Positions 1-10,217 of a stretch of DNA of 64,000 bases are shown here, in pieces. The DNA comes from Pristionchus mayeri (Eukaryota; Nematoda; Chromadorea; Rhabditida; Neodiplogasteridae). The stretch lies in NCBI GenBank assembly GCA_036245805.1, contig BTRK01000006.1, positions 38,630,901-38,694,900 of the forward strand, given 5' to 3'. Numbering within the stretch: the stretch's first letter is position 1; every line of letters starts with the position of its first letter. The notes beneath the pieces are model-generated. The model was not told the DNA's origin. It was given only the letters and a program-made list of their open reading frames with translations, and did no database searches. The position numbers and the translations under genes are program-made.

Positions 1-936
1 GTTTCTTCGAGACCGCCCAGTTCACGAAAGCCCTCACAACTTCATCTCGATTCTTGAACTTCTTTCCTTTGCAGAAGTCAGAGAGAGAGCGGAAGCAGTG
101 GTAGTCGCATGGGGAGAGATCCGGGGAATACGGTGGATGGGGAATCCTCTCGATCTTCAGCTCGTCCATTTTCTTCTGGGTCATCTTCGCTCGATGTGGG
201 CGAGCATTGTCCATCAGAAGAAGAATTTTGCCCTGGTTCAGGAGTCTGGGAGGGACTCTGATCGCGACATCTTCCAGTTGTTCAGAGAAGAGGTCGGCAT
301 TGCTGCTGGTGCCAGGGGCGAGGATCTCCCAGTAGATGGGACCGAGCACTGAGAAGAAGAAGCAGAGGAGTTCCTTCTTTCCGTACTCTTCCTTCTTCGG
401 GACGGGCGTGGGCTTCTCATCTGCATCCACCCATTGCAGTCTCCTCACAGGGTTATCGTACGTGATCCACTTCTCATCTGTAGCGATGATGGAATTGACC
501 CATCGAAGATTGGATCTACGATGGAGTAATTCCCGACAGACTTGAACACGATTTTTCAGCTGTTCGGGGGAGAGGTCATGGGGAATCACTTGTGGGAGTT
601 TCGGCTTCTTCCCAGATCGATGGAGGATATCGGACACCGTTGAGTACCAGTATCCTTCTTCAACTCACGCACACTGGCCATGGGCTTGCGCTTCAGTGTG
701 CGGAGAACGAGAGGCTGATCGAGGGAGGGAGGGCGTCCAGAGCGGGGTTGATCATCGAGACCAAACTCCCCTTTCTTGATGCGGGAGAACCACTTATAGC
801 AGAAGGGTATGGAGGGGGCGTCAGCTCCTTCCGACTGGGCCAGGGCAGAGTGGGCCTCCTTCACGGATCGGCCAAGACGGTAGTAATGAAGTAAAACTGC
901 TCGGAGGTAGAGATGGGAGTCCATCACAAGAATCAA
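1..936 (-). pseudogene. Mariner transposase, D34D type, one frameshift, C-terminus cut by window edge
   Basis: The N-terminal part (936 to about 650) carries the helix-turn-helix typical of mariner, with residues such as CYKWFSRIKKGEFGLDDQPRSG. The catalytic half continues in another frame from about 645. It has TDEKW around the first Asp (near 470), then MDNARPH (near 215) and SPDLSPCDYH (near 110). Exactly 34 residues separate the Asp of MDN from the Asp of CDY, the mariner D34D signature. Apart from the frame change near 640-650 the catalytic half is open to the window edge. The copy is therefore young or nearly intact, but as read it cannot make one continuous protein. The frameshift could also be a sequencing error in this region. 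Neighbouring genes are unrelated. Confidence 0.85.
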
Positions 937-1085
937 TGTAGCAACTAGGAGACTGATTAAATCCTCTCACTACTCAACGTCAGAATGATGCAATACATTG
1001 TTGACAAACAGATTGCGCAATCACTGCATTTGATCGCGAACTGACTTTTTTCCGAAGCATTATACGAACTTTCCGGACACCCCAA
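1..1085 (-). mobile_element. Mariner-family DNA transposon, 3' end beyond the window
   Basis: A Tc1/mariner-superfamily element lies on the minus strand and runs off the left edge. Its 5' terminus is near 1085, where the sequence reads TTGGGGTGTCCGGAAAG on the minus strand and is followed outside by a TA, the usual mariner target. The interior encodes a mariner transposase (separate entry). The end sequence resembles the left end of the second mariner copy near 5642 (both have a GG-GT-TCC core and a shared TGTATTGCATCAT stretch in the 5' untranslated part), so both belong to one family in this genome. The 3' inverted repeat is outside the window, so full length cannot be judged. Confidence 0.85.
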
Positions 1086-1561
1086 TAGTTATCCAGTAAA
1101 CGGCCAGAACACTGTCTATTCAGTACTGGCACCCGTTGCACCCAAAAAAACCTCCACCCACCGGTGCCACCAAGACCCAGATGAATCTGCTACTGACGTT
1201 GACGACGAGCAGCAGAATGAGCTACCCGACACTCAAGTCGAGACTCAATATCTCGATGTAGAAAAATAAAATCACTTTGAGATCATGCCATGGTCGAGCA
1301 CTATGCACAGCCTCTCATGGACCTCCCCCACAGAACTGAACTTCTGCGTAACGCCAGTCTCGGTAGAAGGCGCAGGGAAGGATGAAGCCTCGGATATTGC
1401 TCGCAGCACAACTAATATTTCCCCTCGACTACCACAACTGATTCGTTTTTTCAGGAAATAATAAAAAAAAGTCCGGAAGTAGCCGTAAAGCAAAGACATT
1501 GACCTGGAATTCTCTAATTGTTTTCAATTTGTTGACTATCTACCAGGTTTCGGTCATATCG
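1086..1561. other. Non-coding spacer between mariner and foldback
   Basis: No convincing exon is seen on either strand. Short open frames have no recognisable domain. The stretch separates the mariner 5' end from the first foldback element. Confidence 0.5.
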
Positions 1562-2656
1562 TCGGTTTGGGGGGACATACCATCGGTTTGGGGTGACATA
1601 TCGGCGGTTTTGGGGACACATGAGGGCGGTTGCCTAAGAATCGAACAATCATGTGTTAGGCCTGGCCCAAGGGAATTTTGAAAACTTGTGGAGAGGGGTT
1701 GTCGATTATGCTGATAATCATGGTACACTTCATTTTTCACGAATTCTACCGGTGCAGCCGGGCTGCACGTCGGTTTTTTTCACAGAAACGGCACAGCTCA
1801 AAACTATGCCAATTTGATGACGCTGATTCTGAAAATGTAAAAATATTATTCAATTTCCAAGTTCGAGAAAAATAAAAGTTATGTTCTCGAATACCAGGCA
1901 AATGCGGCACTAGCTTTTTGTAGCACTAGATGTGCCGTGCTCGTACGATAATTTTTCGTATGCTATGTGTGAGGTTCTGAGGTGACTATTTTTTTGCTAC
2001 ATGTCATTTTCCATCTCTCATCTTCCTCTCAACACCGCGTATCCGCACGCAATGAATGGTGATTGAAATGACCAGTTGAGTTTCAATTCGAAAATAAGAA
2101 AAATTTACATTGTAGCACATGCTTTTGAGAACAAAGTGAAACTAAATTGGTTGCGTTCATTGTGTGCGGCAGCGCGGTGTTGAGAGGAAGATGAGGACGA
2201 AATGAAGATGAAAAACGTCATGAAGCAAAAAATAGTCACCTCAGAATCCCACACATAGCATAAGAAAAATGATCGCACGAACACGGCGCATCTAGTGCTA
2301 CAAAAAGCGAGTGCCGCATTCGCCTGGTATTCGAGAACATAACTTTTATTTTTTTCGAACATGGAAATTGAATAATATTTTTACATTTTCAGAATCAGCG
2401 TCATCAAATTGGCATAATATAAAAATTTCGTGTCGATAGCTTGTTTACTTTTCGAGCTGTGCCGTTTCTGTGAAAAAAACCGACGTGCAGCCCGCCTGCA
2501 CCGATCGAATTGAGGCAAAATTAAGTGTACCATGTTGATCAGCATCCTCGATAACCCCTCTCCGCAAATTTTCAAAATATCAGTGTGCCAGACATTTTCA
2601 GATTCTTAGGTAACTATCCTCATATGTCCCCTCAAACCGACACTGTCCCCCAAACT
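1562..2656. mobile_element. 1.1-kb foldback element with long imperfect inverted arms
   Basis: The left half (about 1562-2085) and right half (about 2110-2656) are imperfect reverse complements almost end to end. For example the left reads GTTATGTTCTCGAATACCAG near 1878 and its complement sits near 2323-2342. The ends carry short tandem units: GGTTTGGGG followed by ACA occurs three times in the left end (near 1564, 1585, 1606) and twice, inverted, in the right end (near 2628-2655). No transposase is encoded. The layout is that of a Foldback or large MITE element mobilised in trans. Exact ends and target duplication are unclear. Confidence 0.8.
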
Positions 2657-3006
2657 AGACAGAGTCCAAAAACGAAGAAAAAGAACAATGCTACTTAGTT
2701 GAGAAATGGTCCTTTTCGAGCCACGCCAAACGGTTAGCTTTATCAATAAAACAAACGCAAGAAGAGAGCCGAGTAGAGTTACCAAAAAGCACTATAGGAT
2801 TTCCGACGTCACACCTTTAGGAGCAAACGGAGGCTATGGACGCAAAATAAGTTTGACCACCATTGTCAGCACTTTCAATAACCCCATATCGAAGAACATG
2901 TTCTAGGTAAGTGGAAGCAATACAGCTATTCTTCGTGGCATAGTGTGTTCATCATGGGACATTGTTTGTCATAAATTTAATAACTTTATCATCGACAACG
3001 ACTTTC
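2657..3006. other. 3' flank of the Cys-rich secreted protein gene
   Basis: No gene is recognised. The stretch lies immediately downstream of the stop codon of the minus-strand TIL-domain gene and should contain its 3' untranslated region; AATAAA-like sites were not pinned down. Confidence 0.4.
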
Positions 3007-5245
3007 TCATCCGAAGAAACACTGTTCGCGCGGCACGCACGAGCCCGTTCTGTGGCGCCAAAAGCCCTGAATGATCGATCTTATTTAATCCCTGTTCGCT
3101 CTTTGGTTCTTACCGGTGCACATTGGCATCTGGGAGGATCGCATCGAGCGGGGCAAATCTGCTGAAAATTCATATTTTGAGTAGAATTTGAGGGTTTTTC
3201 GAAAATATAAATCACAAAATTCGTACAGGACTAGCATGTTCGCAGCTGGGTTCGCAGGGCGAGGCGCACTGAGTGAAGACCTCGTTGGGCCGACATTGAG
3301 GGCCGGTCACCTGCTTGTTGGGTTTCACTAACAAAAATCATGGTGATCAAACCGGAAAGCAGCGGGCCTCGCCGTTGACTACGCGGCACTGGAATCCGTT
3401 GGGGCAACGCGCATTCAAGCACTGGTTGATCACTGTAACTCACAAGGGGTCTTCGCGGAGTGTCCATGGAGTTTCATAACGAGACCTAGCGCATTCGAAA
3501 GAGGAGAAAATTCTAAGAACTTCTGCTGTTTTCAAATTTGCTAAACGATCATGTAGAAGTCTGGGCTCATAGTGGGGAAAGGCCAAAACCAGGCTGTTTC
3601 TGAGGCTATGTCCCTAAATTTCCATACAGCCCAGACCTCCACAAGATCGTTTAGCAAATTTGAAAACAACAGAAGTTCTTAGAATTTTCCCCTCTTTCGA
3701 ATGGGATAGCTCTCGTTATGAAACTCCATGGACACTCCGCGACGACCCCTTGTCAGAGATAATTGTCGCGCCCACACAAAAAAAAAGGAAGAACGCCAAA
3801 ACAGAGTGAATCAGAGCCAGCCAAACTTTCGCCGGGGATGCGTAGACAGAAAGATACACGAACCGACAGGGGTACAGGTCGGCTCGAAGCCGTCGGATCG
3901 GCAGACGGTGCCGAAGGGGCAACGGATGCTGTCGCACGGGTTGACACACGTGGCGACCTCGCGGCAGAAGTGTCCACGGCATCCCGGCTGAAGGTCAGCA
4001 ATTTGATATTGTCACCCATTTCCCGATATTATTTTGTCAAGTAGATAATTGAGAAGATGCAGAGTTCATGGTTGGTGCAAGATAAGACTACACCGATGTT
4101 TATACTAATTATGAGGCTCTTTGTTCGGAGAGCAATATTGGTTCCTAGGCATGGATGACTTGCCTCCTCTTGGACACGGCATCTCCATCCTGACGGGCAC
4201 TGGACGTTTCTGCACGAGGGGCCGCTATTATCCCTCACACACACCGGTTGATCGGAACAGTTACGATCGCGGCACCAAGGATCCTGAGAAGGTTAATGTT
4301 TTGCAAACAATTGCAAGTTCATCCGCTGCGAACTTCTCACCCTCTCCATCCTGCATCTGGTGTCTCTGGGGCAGCTGATGTCACGACACGATCGAGAAGG
4401 CTGAGGACGGATCGGTCGACAGGTAGGACGACCCTGAATTACATCACAATTGCCAGAATCACAAAGCTAGATCGGTGATCGATGAACCGTACATTCTCGA
4501 TGATGCACTCGGTTCCGGAGGTGCAGCGGGCGGTGCGGCAGCTGGGGCGATTGGGTCGATGACGGCCATCTGAATTGATTCGGGGTAATTTGGAAGAAAT
4601 TGCATTTTTTTAAATCCTTTTTTACTTGAGAAACTGATTCATTGTATTTTCGTGCCATAATATGCTCACTTCTCTCGTCACTGCCCGAGCTGTCTCTGTG
4701 GTGTCCTCCTCGCTGAGCTTGAGCAGCAATCTGCGGATCTACTGGCATGGCATCAGCCACTAGTTGCGGCTCTGCTGGGAAAGGGCCAGCAACAAGTTGC
4801 GGTTCGACCGGAATTGGAGCAGCCTGCATTTCGGTAGCCTGCATCGGCGCCTGTCTCTTCAGTCGCTTGTCGAATATTTCCATGTCCTTCTCCGCATCTG
4901 TCATATTCTTCGAGTCGAATTGGGTCTCATCCATAGCGTCCTGGCCACTTCCTTAATTGAAATATTGCTCAAATTCATTTTAGAAATGCAGATACAGTTT
5001 GTTTAATTGGTCCTAATTACCTTCTAGATCTGCGTTTGTCAATATGCGCTCATATGTGTGAGTACGATCATCGATTCCTGCTTTCTCCTCAGACTCTTGC
5101 TTCCCATTTTTCGGGTCGAGATCGACCCTTTCAGATGCTACGAAAGAGTGAAATACTAGGGAAGATACCAACTGAAATACGCGTTTATATTAAATTTTAA
5201 TAACGGAAAATACAGGAAAAATCTTACCAAAATGTGGATGATCAT
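3007..5245 (-). CDS. Secreted Cys-rich repeat protein with C-terminal TIL domain
   Basis: I assembled 11 exons with matching phases: 5245-5228, 5171-5021, 4951-4670, 4569-4493, 4433-4341, 4283-4164, 3987-3864, 3432-3353, 3310-3227, 3161-3114, 3066-3007, giving about 378 residues. Residues 1-18 (MIIHILLVSSLVFHSFVA) form a signal peptide, split by intron 1. A charged, Pro/Gln-rich linker with a dibasic stretch (KRLKRQ) and a short repeat (PVEPQLVA / PAEPQLVA / PVDPQIAA) follows. Then come about five short Cys modules of the form C-x3-C-P-x-G-x2-CR (for example CRNVQCPSGWRCRV, CDSIRCPFGTVCR, CLNARCPNGFQCRV), roughly one per exon. The last three exons form a complete trypsin-inhibitor-like (TIL) domain beginning CRPNEVFTQC and ending GSCVPREQC. 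TIL domains usually inhibit serine proteases or build extracellular Cys-rich proteins. Inference: secreted, cuticle or defence-related. The exon 3 donor choice and the GC donor after exon 6 are the least certain points. Confidence 0.75.
3443..3752. mobile_element. 310-bp palindromic MITE inside intron 7 of the TIL-domain gene
   Basis: Two arms of about 125 bp (3443-3567 and 3628-3752) are near-perfect reverse complements around a spacer of about 60 bp. The ends read CAAGGGGTC and GACCCCTTG. There is no coding capacity. The element makes up most of the intron between the exons ending at 3864 and starting at 3432, and its left end stops about ten bases from the splice acceptor. No clear target-site duplication was seen. 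Confidence 0.8.
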
Positions 5246-5641
5246 CTCGAGATGGCAAATTGTGTCCTCTTCCTCTTTTATATCGTTGATGCGCGCATGC
5301 AGACAAAATAGAGAGTTTCCGATCGAAAGATGGAATGGAAGTGAATCATACGAGCGCAAAACTCGGAGTGTTCTAGATGATGGATGCGGTGTAAAAGAAT
5401 TGAACCTCCTTCATTTTCCCGACGTTGCAATCGCCTCTTTAAAGCAGAATCTAGAGCACAGATTTCACTTTGAACAGCTTGACTTAGACGATGAAAAGTG
5501 AAAAACAGAGACTGAATTCTGATGAGGACGGTAATTGGTGAAGAAGAAGCCATGCAAGTAAAAACTAAAAATAATGTCTATCATCTCCACCCTCTCATAC
5601 GATATGAAGAGTCAATTGTTCAACAACTTCTTTGAGGGATA
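5246..5641. other. Upstream flank of the TIL-domain gene
   Basis: This non-coding stretch lies between the start codon of the minus-strand secreted protein gene and the left end of the second mariner. It should hold the promoter of the secreted protein gene. A 91-codon minus-strand open frame here has no recognisable domain and is not called. Confidence 0.4.
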
Positions 5642-5766
5642 TTAGGGTATCCCATATGTTTCCGGACAGTATATTTTAAATTCATACGAAACGTTATTGC
5701 ATGCTCGGACGCTTAATATACCAAGTGCAATTGGTGAACTATGTATTGCATCATATTACCTAAATA

Positions 5767-7200
5767 CAGTAGCGCCAATAAGTATTGAAACGATTTGTTA
5801 TTTTGCTATAACTTTTTGGCTGCTCTATTTAGTAATTTGGATGTTGTGGTGCTATACGCCAAATCGATCGAGGAATACGATGCACATATTGCGTCATCAC
5901 GTGCATCATAACTGATTGCGTAGTGATGACGCATTCGAATTTCACTTTTTTAAACAGGCGTTATTCTTACACAGATTTTCTCCAACTTGCCAAACTTTCT
6001 GACGTTGGAGATAGGATCGAGGCCTATCGAGAATAAAAATTTGAAGTTGCTGCTCGGTCGCACATTGGCTGCAGCCTTGCCGCAATATCGATGTCAAAAA
6101 ATCTGATATCGGCTCCTAGTGAAGCTAGAGACTGGTTCAAGGCATCAAAATGATCGTCATGATGAGTCCAGATGATCCTGAGAATATGAAAGCAATATCT
6201 CAACATTTGCCCTCAGGGCATGAAAAAATCACTTTTTCACATGACCACTTTTTGGAGATGCATAACTATGTAGGAACTGTATATAAAAATCTGGTTTTTG
6301 CTTAGTCATGTTCATAATATTGTAGTTTTATGATTCCCAACTTTTTAGAGCGTTTGGATATCTTTCCTGTTCGCGGCGATCGTGTTTGGGAGGTGCACCG
6401 TGGTCCTGATTGCATGACCTTTCGAAAACATGCTTGAGAGAAAGTTATGGAAAACTTTTGTTATTATGTGTACATGTCCAACACGTTATAAAGAACTGAA
6501 TCCCAACTTTTTGAAATGTTTTAATAACTTTGGGCACAGTTGGAGGGAGGGTGCAGACGAAAATTGCAGGTCGGAGACTCGAGAGTGCCTCAGAAAAACG
6601 ATCACCGCGGACGGGAAAGATTTCCAAACACTCTAAAAAGTTGGGAATCATGAAACTACAATATTGTGAACATGACAAAGCTAAAATCAGATTTTTATAT
6701 ACAGCTCCTACATAGTTATGCATCTCCAAAAAGTGGTCATGTGAAAAAGTGATTTTTTCATGCCCTGAGGGCAAATGTTGAGATATTCCTTTCATATTCT
6801 CAGGATCATCTGGACTCATGATGACGATCATTTTGATGCCTTGAACCAGTCTCTAGCTTGACTAGGAGCGAATATCAGATTCTTTGACATCGATATTGCG
6901 GCAAGGCTGCAGCCAATGTGCGACCGAGCAGTATTCTGGATAGGCGTCGGTCCTATCTCTAACGTCAGAAAGTTTGGCAAGTTGGAAACAATCTGTGTAA
7001 GAATAACGCCTGTTTAAAAAAGTGAAATTCGAATGCGTCATCACTACGCAATCAGTTATGATGCACGTGATGACGCAATATGTGCGTCGTATTCCTCGAT
7101 CGATTTGGCATATAGCACCACAACATCCAAATTACTAAATAAAGCAGCCAAAAAGTTATAGCAAAATAACAAATCGTTTCAATACTTATTGGCGCTACTG
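5767..7200. mobile_element. 1,434-bp near-perfect palindrome, TA-flanked foldback transposon
   Basis: The element begins CAGTAGCGCCAATAAGTATT and ends with its exact reverse complement. A TA dinucleotide sits on each side (5765-5766 and 7201-7202), as expected for Tc1/mariner-type integration. The arms extend inward almost to the centre near 6480-6490. Examples are TTTTTATATACAG near 6697 against its complement near 6270, and GACGCAATATGTGC near 7072 against 5889-5902. No transposase is encoded. The architecture recalls the foldback elements Tc4 and Tc6 of C. elegans (1.6 kb, arms of about 0.77 kb). It must be mobilised in trans. It is inserted in the 5' untranslated part of the mariner described above. 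Confidence 0.85.
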
Positions 7201-7202
7201 TA

Positions 7203-8094
7203 GAAGGTTGTTGATTGCGTCGATGAAAACACCCCGTCACATCGGTACTCTATGAAAGATTCTCGCTCTGTTGTCACGTAGGTTAAGATGAACCCTGAGT
7301 AGAGCATGCGCACATTGTAGACGAATAAGAGTACTCTAAATCCATTGGTGGCCCGAACCCTCGCTCAATAAGAGAAGGTGTCTTAACTCACCGATTTGAT
7401 TTCTCTCGATCTCACCTAGATGCGAGTGAAATAAAGAATCGAGGTGTGTCAGCACTCGCTCAGCCGCGAATACATTCTTCAATTGGCCAATTCCGTCATC
7501 GCTGTGGATGATAAGTGGATAACCTATGATAGCCCCGAGGGATACTGCAGTGGTTGGATTCCGATTAAAAGCGCCAGCCAATACCGAAGAAAGAAGTACA
7601 CGGAAATAAGGAGCTGCTCAGTTTCTTCGTCTCGACGCTCGGCCCCTCTACTGGGAGATTCTTCATGAAGGTGCCACCATACAGATTGAGTTGTTCACTA
7701 CTCAGCTGATTAAGATGGCTATCAGCGTCCCTCCCAGACTCGTGAACCATCGGAAGATTTTGATCATCATGGACGATGTGAGGCCGCATCACGCAAAAAA
7801 CACTCGGAAGAAGCTGGACAACCTTGGAATCGTATGGATACCCCATCCCTCGTATTCACCGGATATCTCCCCTAGCGACTACCACTACTTCCGATTTCTC
7901 TATGCTTTCGATCGCGGAAAGTAGTTCGCCAACCGAGATGCACTCGAGAGAACTTTCCAGAAATGAATCGATTTTAAGCCCCAAAACTTCTGGAGGATAT
8001 GAATCGGGACCCTTCCTGATCGATGGAAGAAGGTGGTGGGAGGGAAGGGGATATGCATTGTTGACTGAGAATGAAGAATTGTTAAAGAAATAAA
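7203..8094 (+). pseudogene. Degenerate mariner transposase
   Basis: Transposase fragments appear in several frames. VIAVDDKWITYDSPEG near 7493-7540 corresponds to the first catalytic Asp region. A later frame gives PPRLVNHRKILIIMDDVRPH (near 7730-7790) and then SYSPDISPSDYHYFR (near 7852-7898), the second and third catalytic Asp regions. Several stops and frameshifts interrupt it, including stops after the third Asp region. The helix-turn-helix part is not recognisable. It matches the copy at the window start (PPRLLNQGKILLLMDNARPH), so they share a family, but this copy is older and inactive. Confidence 0.85.
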
Positions 8095-8132
8095 GAAAAC
8101 AATGAAGTCCGGGATCTTATGGGACACCCTAA

Positions 8133-8432
8133 TGTGTGAAGATGTTCTTGAAAAATACTGAGGGATAAGAAACTATTTTTAGTTAGAAGCAACTTTCATC
8201 TCTTTTCCGTCATAATATCTCTTTTCCGTCATAATATAACTCATAATATTGTGAATTTACAAAGTTATAGAACAAATTATCTGTAAACTTTATCAGAAAC
8301 TTAAATTAATAGAATAAGGTAAAAACTTATAATACGCCCTATACTAATTCGAACTATATTATATTGCCTATAAATACATCAAAATTAATAATAAACGTTG
8401 TCAGAAACTAACAAACATATAACAAAGTCAAA
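8133..8432. other. AT-rich 3' flank of the ETS gene
   Basis: This AT-rich stretch lies downstream of the ETS gene stop. It holds a 19-bp direct duplication (TCTCTTTTCCGTCATAATA at about 8199 and 8218). No coding sequence is seen. It probably includes the 3' untranslated region of the ETS gene. Confidence 0.5.
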
Positions 8433-10217
8433 TTAGTACGGAAGATAGCGTCTGACATTGGGCTCGCAATGCTCTCTGATGAACTCATCCAATTGCTCTC
8501 TGGTCATCTTGATATAATGAGCTGGTTCGATTACGTATCCGTACATTCCTTTTTCGTTTCTCCCTCTGTGAGTCTTCGAAGGAACAGCCATCAGAATAAG
8601 ATGTGTACCACAAGATCTCAATGTGCGTTGAAGTGTGTCCCAGTTCGCCTGTTAAAACCACATTAAAAAATCGAATGCATATGATCATCATGTAAATTCA
8701 GTATGCCACATCGGCTTATTGTTAATCAACTCACGTTTTCACGACGATTGTTGTGCTCCGCCCATAAACGGCATACTTCATCGGTATTTTTTACTTTAAA
8801 GAAGCGCTGTTCTCCTGTCCAGGCAATTATCCATTTATTTTTGGGATCGGCCAGTAGAGTTAGAAGGAAGAACCACAGTTGGGAATTCCCTGAATAAAAA
8901 AATATAAAATGTCTATACACAAGCATTGCATGAAATGGTAATAGATGGCAATTCTCACCTGTTTGTTGCTTCGTCTCTCTCCCCTTGTCTTCTGGTAGAA
9001 TAGTAGGGAAGACTCTGCTCATCTGACTCGTTTTCCCCTTCTCTTTCGCGTATACTGCGAGTGTCACAGGCAGTGGATTCGAAGTCACAGCAGTCGCAGA
9101 ATCTTAAAAAAAACAAAATTATAAAGAAATATGATAATTTTATTAAATGATAAATTCACGAGTGTATGAAATGATAAATTCACGAGTGTATGAAATGATA
9201 AATTCACCATTGTTATGGAGAGGCGTAGTTCCTGTGTTCCCATGAGTAGGGACTGTGTGGACAGTAGCATGAAGATTGTTAGCCATTGGGCGAGCATTGT
9301 AAACGATTGGACGAGCAAGGTGGGAACTAGAGGATCCAGCAGCTCCAGAGTCTAAAAAAATCGCATTAACCAAATTGAAAATAACAGTTTAAACAAAAAT
9401 TATAAAATATGAACTTTACCGTGAGTATAGGAAAAATTAGCCGATGCATTTCCATGAGAAGGGACCGAATTGAGCGGAGTAGAATTTCCATTGGGAACCA
9501 TCGGATGAGGTACTGAAATAGATATTTTAAAACATTTTTTTAAAATGTATAAATTTCTCATTTTTTAGAAAATATTACCAAAAAAATTTCAAGAAGATAC
9601 ATTTAGAAAATATAAACTAATAAAAACTAACCACAATTCTTGGGGACGAAGAAATTTTCGACCGATCCGTCAATGTTTTCGAAGTTATAGTGGGTGTTGT
9701 GAGTAGAAACAGAATGAGAGACAGGATTGGATGAGGTATTGGAATAATAATTGGACATGGGTGGATATTGAAATGTAGATTGAACACATTGAGGAATGTG
9801 CGAGTTATGAGTGCGTGGATCAACTACATTTGAGGGATGAAGATTAGGAGCTGCGAAATTCCAATCGGAAGCATATGAAAAGTGAGCAGGATGAGGATCG
9901 AAGAAAGAGGGAGACAATGGGACGGAATTGGATGAACAGGGATGGTCAGGAAGGAAATCTTCATCACTGATCTCGACTACAGGGAAGTGAGTGGAAGAAG
10001 CGGGATAAGATTGTGAGAGAGTGGAATGGGAAGAACTATGAGGGGACTGATTAACAATGGGATCATTGTGATTGAATGAAGCCGAAGAGGAGAAATGGTG
10101 GTGATTATCAATAAGAGGAGAGTAATCATTGGTATCATATAGGGATGGGTCAATCAGGGTCTGGCCATTGAGGCTCATGATTGAAGACTGAAGGAAGGAG
10201 AGACCACTATCGTCCAT
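8433..10217 (-). CDS. Divergent ETS-domain transcription factor
   Basis: Six exons join in phase: 10217-9632, 9512-9420, 9351-9208, 9102-8959, 8889-8735, 8648-8433 (about 445 residues). The first three exons encode a Ser/His/Asn/Pro-rich, probably disordered and activating region; around residue 80 the stretch VVEISDEDF resembles a SUMO-interaction motif (hydrophobic core plus acids). The last two exons encode an ETS winged-helix DNA-binding domain. QLWFFLLTLLADPKNK and IIAWTGEQ match helix 1 and strand 1. EVCRLWAEHNN matches helix 2. The recognition helix reads NWDTLQRTLRSCG. ETS proteins bind GGAA cores through two Arg in this helix, and both Arg are kept (QR, LR), but the usual Tyr-Tyr after them is lost and the loop after the helix is longer than usual. 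The protein ends about 30 residues after the domain. Alternative: a lineage-specific ETS paralogue with changed specificity. Confidence 0.85.
9149..9207. repeat. 24-bp tandem repeat (2.5 copies) carrying splice donors of ETS intron 3
   Basis: The unit GATAAATTCACGAGTGTATG plus AAAT occurs at 9149-9172, 9173-9196 and, partly, 9197-9207. On the minus strand each copy starts GTGAATTTATC, which is the intron 3 donor. The unit is 24 nt, free of stops and in frame with exon 3, so each copy read through would add EFIISYTR. Confidence 0.9.

Larger units (their letters stand above)
5642..8132 (+). mobile_element. Second mariner copy, decayed, interrupted by a palindromic element
   Basis: The left end near 5642 reads TTAGGGTATCCCATATG and the right end near 8132 is the complement of TTAGGGTGTCCCATAAG, so these are the two inverted terminal repeats of one mariner. 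Between them are a 1,434-bp inserted palindrome (5767-7200) and a broken transposase (about 7360-8094). The pre-insertion 5' region shares TGTATTGCATCAT with the copy at the window start. Without the insert the element would be about 1.06 kb; mariners with an intact transposase are about 1.3 kb, so the N-terminal coding part also seems to be deleted. Confidence 0.75.
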
